Source: Cardiocondyla obscurior
Lineage: Eukaryota > Arthropoda > Insecta > Hymenoptera > Formicidae
Length of the DNA: 64,000 bases
Assembly: GCF_019399895.1 (NCBI RefSeq)
Contig: NC_091865.1
Coordinates: forward strand, 3,849,001 to 3,913,000
Direction: 5' to 3'
The notes below the pieces were generated by a model. The model was not told where the DNA came from, ran no database searches, and saw only the letters and a program-made list of their open reading frames with translations. Positions 25,801 through 36,917 of this stretch are shown here, in pieces; the first letter of the stretch is position 1; each line of letters opens with the position of its first letter. A program made the position numbers and the translations under genes.

Positions 25801-28800
25801 GGGCGTAAAGAGTTGGACCGTCTCAAAATTGCATAATTCTATGAAAATTAAACGAGGACGGAGCATGAAGGACAAAAGTAACTTTACACATTCTCACATC
25901 CCACTTATCATACAACGGGTATCTCGGTGGTGTGCCCTGATGGCCAATGAACTAATTGTTGGTATATCAGCTTTCATTGGACGCAATTGTACGAACGTAC
26001 GAACGCATTGTGTTTGCACTTGTCCCGTAGGTCACTTTAAACGGGATACGACACAGTTCTTTTGTGTCCAGATTCCCCGATTGTTTTCATGTTGATTAGC
26101 TCGTACAATCGCAATAATCATTGCTGAGAAAAAAGAACTGTCATTCCCTTTGTAATGTATTATTGAACAATTTCGTGAAGGAAATAATACAATTAAAAAT
26201 TAATAAAAAAAAAAACTGCTGACGCATTTAATATTTATTATAAAATTTAGCACGCTTTGTTTAACTAGAATTACAGCCTTAAAAATATATTTATAACGTT
26301 ATTATATTTTAAAGAGAATCTAATAACAAACTTGTATGTGTAATTAGTTTTGAAATTTTCACTTTAAAATCACAGTTTTAGATTCTTACAGCTTAAACGT
26401 TATTACATTACTGATCATTTTTTCTGGTGGACGTGCCTTATCAAATAACCGCATTAAAGATGAACTGACGTACGTTATATTGATTGATTACATAACGCTA
26501 AAACTTATTGTTATGTCATACGTTTTAAATTTGTTAGTAAACCGTGTACATATACTGATATAGTAAATGAAACTCAATGTTTACTAATAATCCAAAGTTT
26601 GTCTCGCGACGTAGTTAAAAATTATCTCTTTCCTTAAAGAACGGCATTAATAACATGTTTTCTTGAAGATAAGTTAAAAGACAAAGAACTTTTAATTATT
26701 ACCACACTTAAAAATTATTCTCAAAAAAAAAAAGGAAAAAAGAAATAACTCCACCTTTTAATACACATATGCTAGAAGAAGAAATAACTACTCTTAATAC
26801 GTTGGCACATAATAATCGTATGTAATAAAGGTAAATTAAATTATAAAATATGAAATAAAAAATTCAATGGCAACAGTCTTATCCGGAACTTATCTTCAAC
26901 TTTCATTGTCAGTGCAAGCTCTCTTGCATAATAAGATCATAAGCCATCACTAATATCGTTTAATACCGCGATAATCATGAATACATGCTTATGACCGATG
27001 ATGATCATTGATTATGTATGCAAACTATTGAATATGCGACGACTCGGGGCATTGTCGATAAGAAAGGTCGTGGCCATCGTGGAAGTTCATCTTTGGCAGA
27101 CCAAATGAGTTTAATACAGTGAAATTCGTTCGATCATGCGCGTGATAAACCGCCTTCTCTCTGTTAGTAGCGCACAAAATGTTTTCGTTAAATTATCTTC
27201 AGCAGAAGCAATAATTTTTTATTGCCCTTTCCATCGAATGTAAGTGTACGTTATGGGTCAGTGTGCGGAAGTCTTTGTCCTCACGCAAAGTCCAAATGTG
27301 TTCGCGTGAGCAGGTTCGACGTCTAATTGAAGCCAGGACCGCTGATGCATGAATGTCATTGTTCTTACCGAACAACATGATCTTCTGTCTTGCATCTCCA
27401 TAGGTCATTGTCGTGCTGTTCTAGATTTCTTTTCGCTAGATCCACTGTCCGTTATCGTCGCCACAGCTGTTGGAGAATCGTCTTAGAAAATTGCTGATGT
27501 GTCGCTAAAGCGAAAGAACTGTGATTCGGATAACAATGATCGCGTTAAATAGTGCGAACTACGGGAAAATTGTACGAAAACTTTAAAATGTGTATGTGTA
27601 ATTTAATGTGACTGTAGGACAGATTCTGTGATTTTTGTAAATGTTGCTTGTGAAATCGAGAAGTAAATAATTACATGAGATTCAATATGGTGAGCACAAA
27701 TCCGCCCATAGGGGCGAGCACCCTTAATCGTATGAGAAATACATTTTGTGGAGTGCCGAAGGCTGAAATTGAACGTAGAACTAATGAGCTTTTGCAATCT
27801 ATGACGGTGAGTCTGATTATTTCAGACATTTGTAATTAAAAAAAGAAAAGAAAAAAAAAAAGAAAAAAAGAGATTGTGAGGACAATTTATAAAACTCTTT
27901 GACGTTATTAGAATTTTAAATCATTAATTGAAATTAGAAATTCTTATAAATATTTTCGTTTACACCTTTTTAAAAAGAAGTTTGTAATAATAAGAGTTAA
28001 TACATTTCATAGATATATGCATTTCTCGAAAAATTATTTCTACAATTTTAAAATAAATGTAAATCATAATGAAATTGTAAATATATGTTACTTATATTGC
28101 TTAATAATTACAATGTATTGTTTAGATCGAAGAACTATATGCTGCATTAGTGTATATGACACAACATCAAATTGGCTTTGACGTGTCCAAAGAATGTAGT
28201 CAAGAAAGTCTTTTGAACCATTTACAAAATGCCTTTAAAATTGATAATATAACGCACGAGAAAGTATTAGAACAAACGCGAAATCTTGAGGTAATTTATT
28301 TTTATAATTATTTTATATATTATTAAATAACGTAATAATTTATTACAATTTTGTACACGCATATATGTATATTGAACAAATTTTTGTATTTAGCCACCAG
28401 AACTACATCTTAATGTGGAAGTAATCGAAGCTAGAGAATTAGTTTCCAAAGATTCTAATGGCAAAAGTGATCCTTTCTGCGCTCTTTACCTTGAATCAGG
28501 ACCTACCAGAAGATATAATACTGCTGTCAAAACTTGTACACTAAGTCCAATCTGGGAAGAACACTTTGAACTGTGAGTATAATATATTTATTTTTACGTA
28601 TTTAGAAAAATAATTATTCTAATATACTTTACTACTTAAAAAAATGTTTTTTTATATGTTATAACAAATAAATCTGTTATTATTTAGACCCTTGGAAGAT
28701 CCTGAAAATGATATTTTGTACCTTGAAGTGTGGTAAGTTACACATTATCTTTTATATAATAAATTATTATTAATTACTAGTTAGTAATATTTCTTATGGA

Positions 28801-31800
28801 ATTTCCAGGGATTTTGATGCTGCCGAAACCGTGCCTGAAAAAATGAGTAAAGTCAAAGATATTAAAGGCGTTCGTGGCTTAGTTAAATTAGCCAAAGAAA
28901 TTGCAGTAACAGCTACAACTGGTAGTCACAATAATGAATTTATTGGTCGATGTCGAATACCGTTAAAGGTAAAGCAGTCAATTTTTATTTAAGAAGTTTA
29001 TTGCATTTTTCTCTATGCGTATATTTTATTTTTATTAATACACGTTATTTTTTTAATTTACATTTATATATTTTTAATACTAAATGTTCATTTGTTCATA
29101 TTTTGTTTATATTTTTAGGATATACCAACATCGGGCCATACAATGTGGTATTCTTTAGACAAGAAAAACAAGTCTAAACGTCGCGGTGTTGTAAAGCTTC
29201 GACTGGCTTTCAGCGCTGAGCACAATGTACAAGTGGCTGCACAAGAACATAGGCATTTGTTAAGAGTACTGCTTCTTTACGAGATTGAAACAGAAAAAAT
29301 CGAAAAATATTGTTGGTGTGGTCGCTGGTCAGGACCAGCTGAAGCGCTCATTCTTCAACATAGCGCGCAACGTGGTTTATTAGCTAGAAATGTCGCTTTA
29401 GCACAATGGGTTGAATACGCAAATATCCATCAGGAGCATCCATTAAGTTTTACAGTTTTCAACAAAATAATAAAAAATTTACTTAGACCTATGGACAGCG
29501 GTCTATTCTCCGCCGACGAAACAAAACTCTTTTGGAAAGCTACGAAGAAAATTGTATTTTCATGCTTAAACAGTATACGTAAAATTAGAAAATTAATTTT
29601 GGGGGATAAAAATACTACGGCACAATTATCTTCTATCTTAGAGTAAGTTTCTCTTACATTATTAATAATTTTATAGTTTAGACAGTTGTTATTGTTATTA
29701 AATATTATTAAAAATAAATTAATATTAATATTTCTGAGAAAAATGTGTTAAATGATAAAAAAACGATTTTTAATTAATATTTTAATAATTTTAGGATATT
29801 ATCATCTATATCTTCTCTACAAGTTCCTGAAGAAATTAATCTTTTTCCTACCAAAATGTTTTTTTGGTTTCCCGAATCTGATGATTTAAAAGTAGACGTA
29901 CTTCAAGCTTTGGAATACACCATTACGCAAAGCTGCGCCGAATGGTAAGCAAAATAAAACTTATAAATTTAATTTTTTTATAAGTTACTAAATATGTCTT
30001 ATAATATTCAGGTTTGAACACATACTAAGCAACAATTCACCTGATACGGAATCAGATGAAGACGCGATTAGGTATCATATTAAAGTAATTCAACTGATTA
30101 GAGCAGACTTGCAGAAAGCTAATGATTATTATAACAAACTATTCATAAAGTAAGTCGGTTTTATAAAATGTTTAATATACAGAATATAATTACATGCATT
30201 TATCAATATAGACAGTATATAAATATTAATGACAAATTTTAGAAAAATTAACGTTCCGTATGCAAGAATAATGTATATTGCGTACGAGAAGAGAATCAGT
30301 GATATGTGTACAATCATTATAGAGGATGTGTGTGCCAGATTGAAACGAATTGAGGTTGATAGTACTGACAACGCAGAATTGAGTCTAGGCACGACTCTAT
30401 TTGAGCTCTATCTTACGCTTCAAAGATATGCTATGTAAGTTTATTAAATTTTACAACATTTATAAGAGAGTTCTAAACATTTTATTTATTTTGTTGTATG
30501 TTTACAGACTTGGTCAAGCACTTTGTGCCGAAGGAGAGTTAGAAGACATGAAGATACAGAATTATTACGATTGGTTTAGAGGTGGTGTCGCGCATTGGCT
30601 AGAAATTGCAGTGTATAAAGCACTTAAACGAATCGATAGAGCAGTCGAAATCGATAGTTTACAAGCAGTCGACAGTAGCGTTCAATATAGTTCAAGCGCT
30701 GTAGATACATTAACAACATTTTATCAAATTAAAGTGTTTTGGACGCAGCTAGCGTGGCCCGATGTTGAAGGTTCTTACACTTTCTTAGCAAGAATTATTG
30801 ACGTAAGTTTAAAATTTTTATTATTTTAAATAAACATAATATCATATTATTGTGCTAAGAAGAAATTTACGTATTATAAAGAAATAAATAGATAAGATTA
30901 ACATTAATAAAAATTATTTTAAATGATTTGTGACTACAATAATTATTTTGTAGGACATTTGTAAATGTTCTATGGCATACGCCGATAAAATGGCAGCGAA
31001 AGCAGAGATGACAACGGAATTAGAATTACTCTCTCAGAGTAGTGTCTATGAAAAAAGATTTACAATATCGACAGCATGGTGCTTTGCCATTAATAATATC
31101 GATTATATTAGAACATCGATTGCACCGCTGGCAAAGGACTTAGGACTGCAGAATATTGTGGATGCTTTAGGAGAGCACAAAACTCATGAGGAGGCTGATC
31201 GTTGTCGACAGACTCTTCAGCTTATCATTGACAACGCTACGGATACCGTGAAAAACAAGATCATAGAGTTATTGGAAGTTGTTGCCAGTAAAATGGCTCC
31301 TGCAATGAACAGGTGCGCGAATACAACTAGAAGAATATCACTTTTATTCAACTGACTTTTAATTTGTAACGTTACGTTTTAAAATACTTGAAAATGAAGA
31401 ATTTATTTGAATTTTTTAGATACCTCATGGAGGGTGCCGAATTAATTGATACGACCAGTAATGCGATGGATCGTCTACTACAGTATTTAGATAGCAATCT
31501 GATAACTCTGCATGATAATCTTAACGAGGACAACTTTAACAGGGTTCTTTTAGTAATTTGGGAAATTATATCTCAAACGTTATATGAGTTAGTTAATACT
31601 AATTTAGAGGTAAACATCAAAAACAAGCATATATATTTTTTTATTATAAAAAAACTTCAGTTTTTTATAAAATAATATTACTACTTGCAGAAACGACGAC
31701 CACCATCATTTTATTCGAACTTGCATAGAACTCTTCACACTCTCATTCGATTTTTTAACCTTGGTGCCGACGAAACAGCAAATGTGCAAGTTTTACAAAA

Positions 31801-33467
31801 AATCGAACAACTTTTAAAATTACATGGACTTGAGACTGCCGAGCTTATACATCGTTATCATCAGGAACGTGTGGAAGAACAAAAGGAAATGGAAGAGCCC
31901 AGCTACGGTCTCGTCAGCGTCAAGGCATATTTCCTTGATAATTCATTGAATATACAAATCCTGAATGCCAGAAATCTCCATTGTATGGATAGTAACGGTA
32001 AGCAAAATAATATTTTTGTATTAAAAATAACATAATTAATTAATGAGATTTCTACACAGAGATACGAAACTAAATAACATTTGCGAGAGTAAATGTTATT
32101 GGACGAAAAATACTAAATAACTTTAACAGACACAAAATAAATTTTTACAGTTACGAAAAGAAAGTATTTGATAAGTGGAAGGTCTGATAATTTATATCTT
32201 TGTTATTGTAATAATTTTACTGAAAGTTATAAACTTAAATTACATCCAATTGCTGGTGAAAACAATCGCGGAAATTGAAAGAAAGAATGACAATTTTTTT
32301 TCGATTTTGTAGGCCAATTTATAGGCAAGCTGTCTACTCTCGAGCGTAAACTACATTCAAAATCTAAACAAAAAGTCAAAGAAGGGAAGACAAGTATGTA
32401 AAAGCGAGTAAAATGGAGTTCTTCCTCATAAATTGTTATACGATTCTCTATCAAATTGCTTGTTCTCGCGGAAATAGCATTTTGGGAATGCATGGCACGA
32501 ATTTGTATTGACGTTTTATAAAAGTAGAAAAATAGTTTTTATTAATGGTACAATGGTCTTCCTGGTTTAAAAAAAAAAAATTCAATAATGTATTACCACC
32601 ACAAAATATTTACATTGATTATTTGTAATTCTTTATCTATGAGGTTATTTAAAATTATGAATATTACCAAATATCTAAAAAATATATTTTATACATTATT
32701 AATTAAAAGTAATTTATTACAGCATAATTAATATTAAATGTTAATAAACCTCACGGATAAGAAAATAAGAAACTGGTGTCAACATCGTTAATCATTTTCA
32801 TCTTGCATGAATAGTTTTATAGTGGGTGTTTTCAAATGTTGAATCATGTGATACAAAATATTTTTTGTGCTTATTACAGGTAAATGCGATTCCTACGTAA
32901 AAATCAGATTACTGCCCGAAGAAAAATTTACTGACATTAAAGCGCCGAAGACACATGTACAGAAAGAAACACTTTTCCCTCTTTTCGACGAAACATTTAA
33001 CATGTTAGTAATATAATTAATTATCATTAAAAAATTATACGATATAAGGAAATAGAATATAATATTGAAATAAAATACTTTCAACGTTTACAGTCCTCTT
33101 ACTCCAGAACAAAGGGCCTTTGAAACTGCTATAGTGGCATTTGAGATAAAAGACAAAGATTTTCTCAGATCAAGATTTATGGCGGAAGCTTTTTTACCTT
33201 TTAAAGAGATTCCTGATATTGAACCACAAACTGGTTTTGCAACTTTAGACCAAATACATTTGAAACTATCTCGTCCAATTAAGAAAAGTATGTAATATTT
33301 TATTTTAAAATAATATAAGGCATGCTTATTAAATCATTAAACAAACTATTAAACATTTATATTATGTTACAGTTACGGACATCATTCGCGCATTAGAGCA
33401 CCGAAAAGGAGATAATCAGGCAACAGATTTCATTTCAAGACTTAATACTAAAACAAACACTAAATGA
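10397..33467 (+). CDS. Unc-13-4 / BAIAP3-type C2-MUN-C2 exocytosis protein, multi-exon with alternative first exons
   Basis: Core coding exons are 22960-23206, 28126-28290, 28394-28572, 28688-28732, 28809-28968, 29119-29642, 29795-29944, 30012-30149, 30243-30434, 30508-30802, 30954-31312, 31420-31609, 31691-31997, 32880-33003, 33094-33287 and 33373-33467 (TGA). Every junction has GT-AG ends and matching phase. With exon 1b the protein is 1154 aa, 1274 with 1a and 1082 with 1c, close to Munc13-4 and BAIAP3. Residue numbers follow the 1b form. C2A starts near 172 with calcium-binding Asp at 191, 197, 247 and 249. The MUN region covers roughly 330-960. C2B is about 987-1120 with Asp at 1015, 1021, 1079 and 1081. 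The family tethers and primes secretory vesicles through SNAREs; the fly member (Staccato) acts in lysosome-related secretion during tracheal tube fusion. Two calcium-competent C2 domains imply Ca2+ and phospholipid binding. Confidence 0.9.
12287..12403. repeat. Foldback hairpin of about 115 bp
   Basis: Two imperfect arms (12288-12341 and 12351-12403) fold around a 9-base loop. The inner 12 bases, GGTTAATGTTAT and ATAACATTAACC, pair perfectly. The outer parts (GGTAATAA/TTATTACC and the A-rich GAGA/TCTC ends) pair with interruptions. It lies just beyond the stop codon of the protease gene. It could be a small foldback transposable element or an RNA hairpin in the protease 3' UTR. Confidence 0.6.
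12420..13903 (-). CDS. Secreted trypsin-like serine protease, five exons (261 aa)
   Basis: Exons are 13903-13864, 13676-13579, 13502-13420, 13279-13000 and 12704-12420, all with GT-AG ends and matching phases. The protein starts with a signal peptide (MRGAVILCILYFVG) and a short pro-region with an Asn-Val-Thr glycosylation site. The zymogen activation site is RPK|IIGG at residue 31/32. The catalytic triad is complete: His72 (TALHC instead of the usual TAAHC), Asp123 (EHDIAL) and Ser218 (GDSGG). Asp212, at the S1 position 189 of chymotrypsin numbering, predicts cleavage after Lys/Arg. There is no clip domain, so it is a single-domain S1 protease suited to digestion or local extracellular processing. 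It is nested in the first intron of the Unc-13-4-type gene on the opposite strand. The next minus-strand gene starts about 2.7 kb upstream. Confidence 0.9.
12841..12910. repeat. Short AT-rich tandem repeat in a protease intron
   Basis: An AAAATTTTATTATTAA-like unit is repeated with variation, within intron 4 of the protease gene. It is low-complexity sequence and probably neutral. Confidence 0.5.
13939..13946 (-). promoter_or_regulatory. TATA box of the serine protease gene
   Basis: On the minus strand a TTTATATATA sequence sits about 36-43 bases upstream of the ATG at 13903. This spacing implies a very short 5' UTR, which is common for highly expressed insect secreted-protein genes. The position is seen directly; promoter function is inferred. 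Confidence 0.55.
14299..16605 (-). CDS. Secreted protein of unknown family, five exons (629 aa)
   Basis: Exons are 16605-16572, 16497-16028, 15932-15205, 15077-14716 and 14594-14299. All have GT-AG ends and all phases match, giving one 630-codon frame with stop. The start encodes a clear signal peptide (MHRRLITLLFC then IVVFCVTAEVY) split by the first intron. The mature part is basic to mixed charge, probably largely helical. It has several N-glycosylation sequons (RNET, RNST, NNTV, LNRTF, NNGT), few cysteines, a Thr/Ser/Asp-rich stretch (TDTDDDTSTSTNIST) and a hydrophobic segment near the C-terminus (LACLANNFLLVTMFMETI). I recognise no domain. It lies nested, antisense, in intron 1 of the Unc-13-4-type gene beside the secreted protease, and may be a lineage-restricted secreted gene. 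The C-terminal hydrophobic segment may be a membrane span or simply buried helix. Confidence 0.75.
16868..16895. repeat. Poly-T tract
   Basis: A run of about 27 T residues lies upstream of the secreted orphan gene. It is a simple repeat with no gene in it. Confidence 0.9.
18265..18272 (+). promoter_or_regulatory. Candidate TATA box for exon 1b
   Basis: TATATAAG sits about 120 bases upstream of the ATG at 18388. It would place a start site near 18295 and give a 5' UTR of roughly 90 bases. The match is good, but AT-rich DNA produces such motifs by chance. Confidence 0.35.
18388..18488 (+). CDS. Alternative first coding exon 1b of the Unc-13-4-type gene
   Basis: The ATG at 18388 follows AACAAAA, a good insect start context. 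The exon encodes 33 residues (begins MDEEAMWKGFYHKIVEEHL), mostly a charged amphipathic helix. It ends AG|GTAAAG in phase 2, the same phase and bases as exon 1a. Joining to 22960 gives ...KLEHEI-R-IQESDGG. This is the most plausible canonical start, giving 1154 aa. Confidence 0.75.
18489..22959 (+). other. Intron between exon 1b and the shared acidic exon
   Basis: This 4.5-kb AT-rich intron starts GTAAAG and ends TCATTTTAG. No supported gene lies in it on either strand. A cluster of TAGteam-like motifs is at 21278-21317. A (CT)n stretch sits near 18534-18546. Confidence 0.7.
21278..21317. promoter_or_regulatory. Cluster of three TAGteam-like motifs
   Basis: TTACCTG (21278-21284, reverse complement CAGGTAA), TAGGTAG (21298-21304) and TTACCTG (21311-21317) lie within 40 bases. 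CAGGTAG, CAGGTAA and TAGGTAG are the known binding words of the zygotic activator Zelda in flies. The motifs are seen directly; enhancer function is inferred. Confidence 0.35.
22960..23206 (+). CDS. Shared acidic exon 2 of the Unc-13-4-type gene
   Basis: This 247-base exon has phase 2 in and phase 0 out. It encodes IQESDGGFFENLG, an Ala/Glu-rich helix, then a long acidic stretch (DETQEDEDDTLNEE onward) and FLAESVGLN. Because its 3' end is phase 0, it can be skipped by transcripts starting in exon 1c without loss of frame downstream. Confidence 0.85.
23207..27674 (+). other. Intron after the acidic exon; no embedded gene seen
   Basis: A 4.9-kb intron (to 28125 for transcripts using exon 2) that contains exon 1c near its 3' end. 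A minus-strand frame of 96 codons with a real ATG (24890-24600, Arg/Thr-rich) has no domain, signal peptide or splice support, and I do not call it a gene. The rest is AT-rich. Confidence 0.6.
27675..27806 (+). CDS. Alternative first coding exon 1c of the Unc-13-4-type gene
   Basis: The frame from ATG 27675 (or the second ATG at 27687) runs to a perfect donor, ATGACG|GTGAGTC, in phase 0. It encodes a 44-residue head (begins MRFNMVSTNPPIGASTLN, ends NELLQSMT). An in-frame TGA lies 24 bases upstream of the ATG. Between that stop and the ATG no AG ends on a codon boundary. The exon therefore cannot follow the phase-0 acidic exon and must be a transcript start. Joining to 28126 gives ...LLQSMT-IEELYAALVY. 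Confidence 0.6.
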
Positions 33468-33970
33468 TCCATATTTGTCAACTTCAACATTGATCTACGT
33501 CTGGACAATTTTCGAAAATATGCAATGCTAAATATATTTACACGACTCAGTCTGCATAAGACGTGGCAATGTTAATATGTCAGATTTACCTTGTTAAAGG
33601 TTGCAGCGTATATTTTTTAACATATATATATATTTCATTCATTCTAAATTCTACGACGCGATACTCACAAGTGTTTTAAGGCTGTGTATAATCTTGATTG
33701 TTTTTAGACTTTCGAGATAATTATTAAATTTCCCATTTTAAACCTTTTAACATTTTAAAAACCTTAAGGCTGAGTAAGTGCTACTTATAGAGAGATTTAT
33801 TATTGTATTTATTATAAACGACATAGTTAATCACGTTAAACGTTTATATGTATACTCAAAAATAGTTTTATAATATAATTTATATATATGTATAACTAGC
33901 GGTGTAATAGAAATTTAAATAAGATTTTGTATTGTATACATATTATAATTGTTTTATTGCTCGTAAAATT
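33468..33970 (+). other. Probable 3' UTR of the Unc-13-4-type gene
   Basis: AT-rich sequence after the TGA at 33465-33467 with no open frame of note. A clean AATAAA was not found at an obvious end, so the 3' boundary is a guess. The repeat block begins near 34,000. Confidence 0.4.
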
Positions 33971-33984
33971 TATCAGTATACGAA

Positions 33985-34285
33985 AATGAAGTCGTTCATG
34001 AAGCAATACGCCGATTGTCGTCAAGTTAGTTATTGTTTTTAGCATCTCGTTAATCGTTTAATTCCCAACGCGATTCGTTGCGGTAATTAAAAAAATGCAT
34101 TTTTTATTTTAATGACCAGTTTCTAAAAATATTTTTAATGTCCAATTTAGTAGAAAAAGATTTTCAATTAATCTTAAAATTTCGTTTAAAAGACATAAAG
34201 AAAAGAAACACGCCAACCGTCGTTAAGTTAGTTATTGCTTAGCATCTCGCCAATCGTTTAATTCTCAATTCTCTTATACCGGCAA
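33985..34285. repeat. Left outlier copies of the ~198-bp satellite
   Basis: Two related units are offset by about 201 bases: AAGTTAGTTATTG at 34023 and again at 34224, each followed by AGCATCTCG(T/C)(T/C)AATCGTTTAATT. The units also share the TTCGTTTAAAAGACATAAAG-type segment with the main array at 36918-38660, so they belong to the same family although they lie 2.6 kb from it. Confidence 0.75.
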
Positions 34286-35106
34286 AAGATATTTTATTCA
34301 TGGCTGTATTAAATTCTTTTACATAAAAAATTTATATATGCATTAAAAGGTATTCTCAAACAATACATGTTACGTATCTAATTGACGAATACCACAACGT
34401 ATCCATCGGTAACAGATTTGTGATACATTAAAGTGAATATTCAGCATTATAATCGAAATAAAATTTGAAATAATATTTGCTATATAAATTCTTTTAATGC
34501 GCGTTAAACCATGGCATTGAGGTATTGACAAACATAAACAAAGGCCCGTGCGCTATTCTCTCACTACCACTTTCACATTCCTAAAGTCAGATACGGAGCA
34601 GTTCACGCGCAGGCTACACAGAGAGCATAACTCCGTGATAACTAAAGGGTGGTATGTTAACATATTTATTATTTATTACATGTTATTTAATAAACGACGA
34701 TGGTTCTTATGTAGATAGCATTTATAAAGCTCGCATTATTACGTAGCAAATATAGTGTATCAATTAACTGATTTAACACGTTCCCTGTCATTGATGGAAT
34801 TTATCCTTTGATCAGGATGAAAACGTACATTCGAATAATGTTAACTATACACAATACTAACGAAATGACACTTTATTTTATATTTCAAGTAAAGGACGAG
34901 AGAAGTGAACATGCTTTCATCGTCGGCATCAGTGAAAGAACGAGTTGCAGCAGAATTCGTCGGTCGCTTTTTTGCGAGTGCCGTTCAGTGGTGTCGCGTG
35001 AATGATTTTTATTGTTAAGTTTTTTAATTAACTCGCGATTAATTTTATCCGGTCCAGATATGAATATGAGAAATACAACTTAAAAAAATATACGGATTTT
35101 TTGACA

Positions 35107-36300
35107 ATGACGATTGCACCTCTATCACTTTCTACGTCGCGTTCAAGTTCCTCGTCCCGTTTCTGTGAAGTGACTCTTTGACTCGGTGATTGTCGAGTGT
35201 GCACGAGACATTCGATCTAAAATACGTGTTCGAAATCTCGCGAGACATTTCACTCGTCGTTCATTGCAAATTCTCGATGCCGCTTATTTCGCCGACGGGA
35301 GTTAACCGAAGAGTGAAGTAACGCTTTGACATCGCTCGTTTCAACAGTCGCAGCCAATTTTGTGTTCGAAGTAGGGGACGATCCGTTCGAAAAAACCAAT
35401 GCTATGAACGCCGAGGAAAGCTAGAAAATCGCGCATTATTTCGTCTTGTCTCTCGAGAAGTGACTCTCGGACACGAACTTCGGCCTGAATGAGGCGTTGC
35501 GTTTGGCGTATCGCGGCTAACTTCACTCGCCGTCTGCTCGTGAGAGTCGCGAGACTCGTGAGTTTCTGGTTCTAACCATTTTGTCGGCGCGTGAGATCGC
35601 GTTAATGACGATTGCATCTCTATCACCTTCTACGTCGCGCTCAAGTTCCTCGTCCCGTTTCTGTGAAGTGACTCTTTGACTCGGTGATTGTCGAGTGCGC
35701 GCGAGACATTCGATCTAAAATACGTGTTCGGGATATCGCGGGCCTTTTCACTCGTCGCTTGTTGTAAATTCTCGGTGCCACTCCTTCCGCCGACAGGAGT
35801 TAACCAAAGATTTAGAAGTAACACTTGAACATCGCTCGTGTCAACGTCGCAGTCAGTTTTGTGTTTTAAGTCAGGCGATGATTCTAGTGAAGACTCGTCC
35901 AAAGAAACCAATTCTACAAAAATCGAGAGAAGCTGGAAAATCGCGCATTATTTCGTCTTGTGTCTCGAGAAGCGACTCCCGGCCTCGAACTTTGATCAGA
36001 AGGGGGGCGCCGCGTTCATGATATCGCGGCCCACTATACTCGCCATCCACTTGCAGCTTCCTGGTGTCCGTCATTTCATAGACATGGATTTCTATTATGG
36101 CGATTGCACCTTGGTCGCTTTCAACATCGCGAGTAAATTCCTCGTCTCGTTTCCGCGAAGTGATTCTTGAACCTAATGAAAATAAAAACTCATCGAAAAA
36201 AAGCATCGCCGCGACGAACTTGGAGTGTAAATTCGAACGATTGACAGTCCGTCGCGTTTCTTATTTTCTAATCGTCAAAAATCGTCGCGATAATCCACCG
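35107..36300. repeat. Tandem repeat with ~495-bp unit, about 2.4 copies
   Basis: The block beginning ATGACGATTGCACCTC starts at 35107, 35605 and (as ATGGCGATTGCACC) 36097, giving periods of 498 and 492 bases. Within units, long stretches match: TCGTCCCGTTTCTGTGAAGT, GAGACATTCGATCTAAAATA and AAAATCGCGCATTATTTCGT recur in order. The unit is GC-richer than its surroundings. Open frames occur on both strands in several places, but none is continuous through the repeats, so I do not call a gene. Confidence 0.85.
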
Positions 36301-36917
36301 TGATTCTTTCGGTCGTTCGGTTTTCGAGTGTTAGTGATAGCGATTAAAATAAAAATCAACGTAATGTAAAAAAAAATGTGAAGTGAATGAAGAGCACGTC
36401 AAGTTCTCTCAGAATTGTAAGAAAGGGCTTTTATATATCAACTTATTATTATTATTATTATTTTTTTTTTTTTTTCAGTAAAGTTTAACGCTACTTTATT
36501 ATAAAAAAGTACAAATACAAAAGTAACGGTTTCAACGACTTTTACAAAATGACGACTTTCTTGACTTAGATATATACTTTCGACTCGACAGACTAACAAC
36601 AATTCGCCTCAAGGTACGCGAAGTCCGCTTTTATTTTGGAGGTTCCTTTTTCCGACTCCGCTTCCTCAACTTACAGCGAATCTATCCTGATCTTTCTGAA
36701 TCTGTCAGTTCGAAAAGAGCTTTGGGAAGACCGCGGTAATTTTCCACAATTATCGATTGTATTTTCGCTTATAGTTATACATGCAATTGTTTGGCCATCG
36801 CTTACAGAATCCTGCCACAGAAGGAAGGAAAGATGAAAGCAAGGAAGGAAGGAAAGAAGGATGCAAGCAAGCAAGGACAGAAACTCGATTCGAAAGACAA
36901 GCGTTAATGAAGTCAAC
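36301..36917. other. Spacer between the two tandem-repeat families; no gene seen
   Basis: This stretch contains an (ATT)n microsatellite with a poly-T tract at about 36444-36476 and a GAAGGAAGGAAAG purine repeat near 36820-36880. Short frames only. Confidence 0.5.

Noticed and set aside
25772..26095. 107-codon plus-strand frame in the same intron
   Set aside because: Begins with TTG, has no ATG-based start of useful length and no family resemblance.
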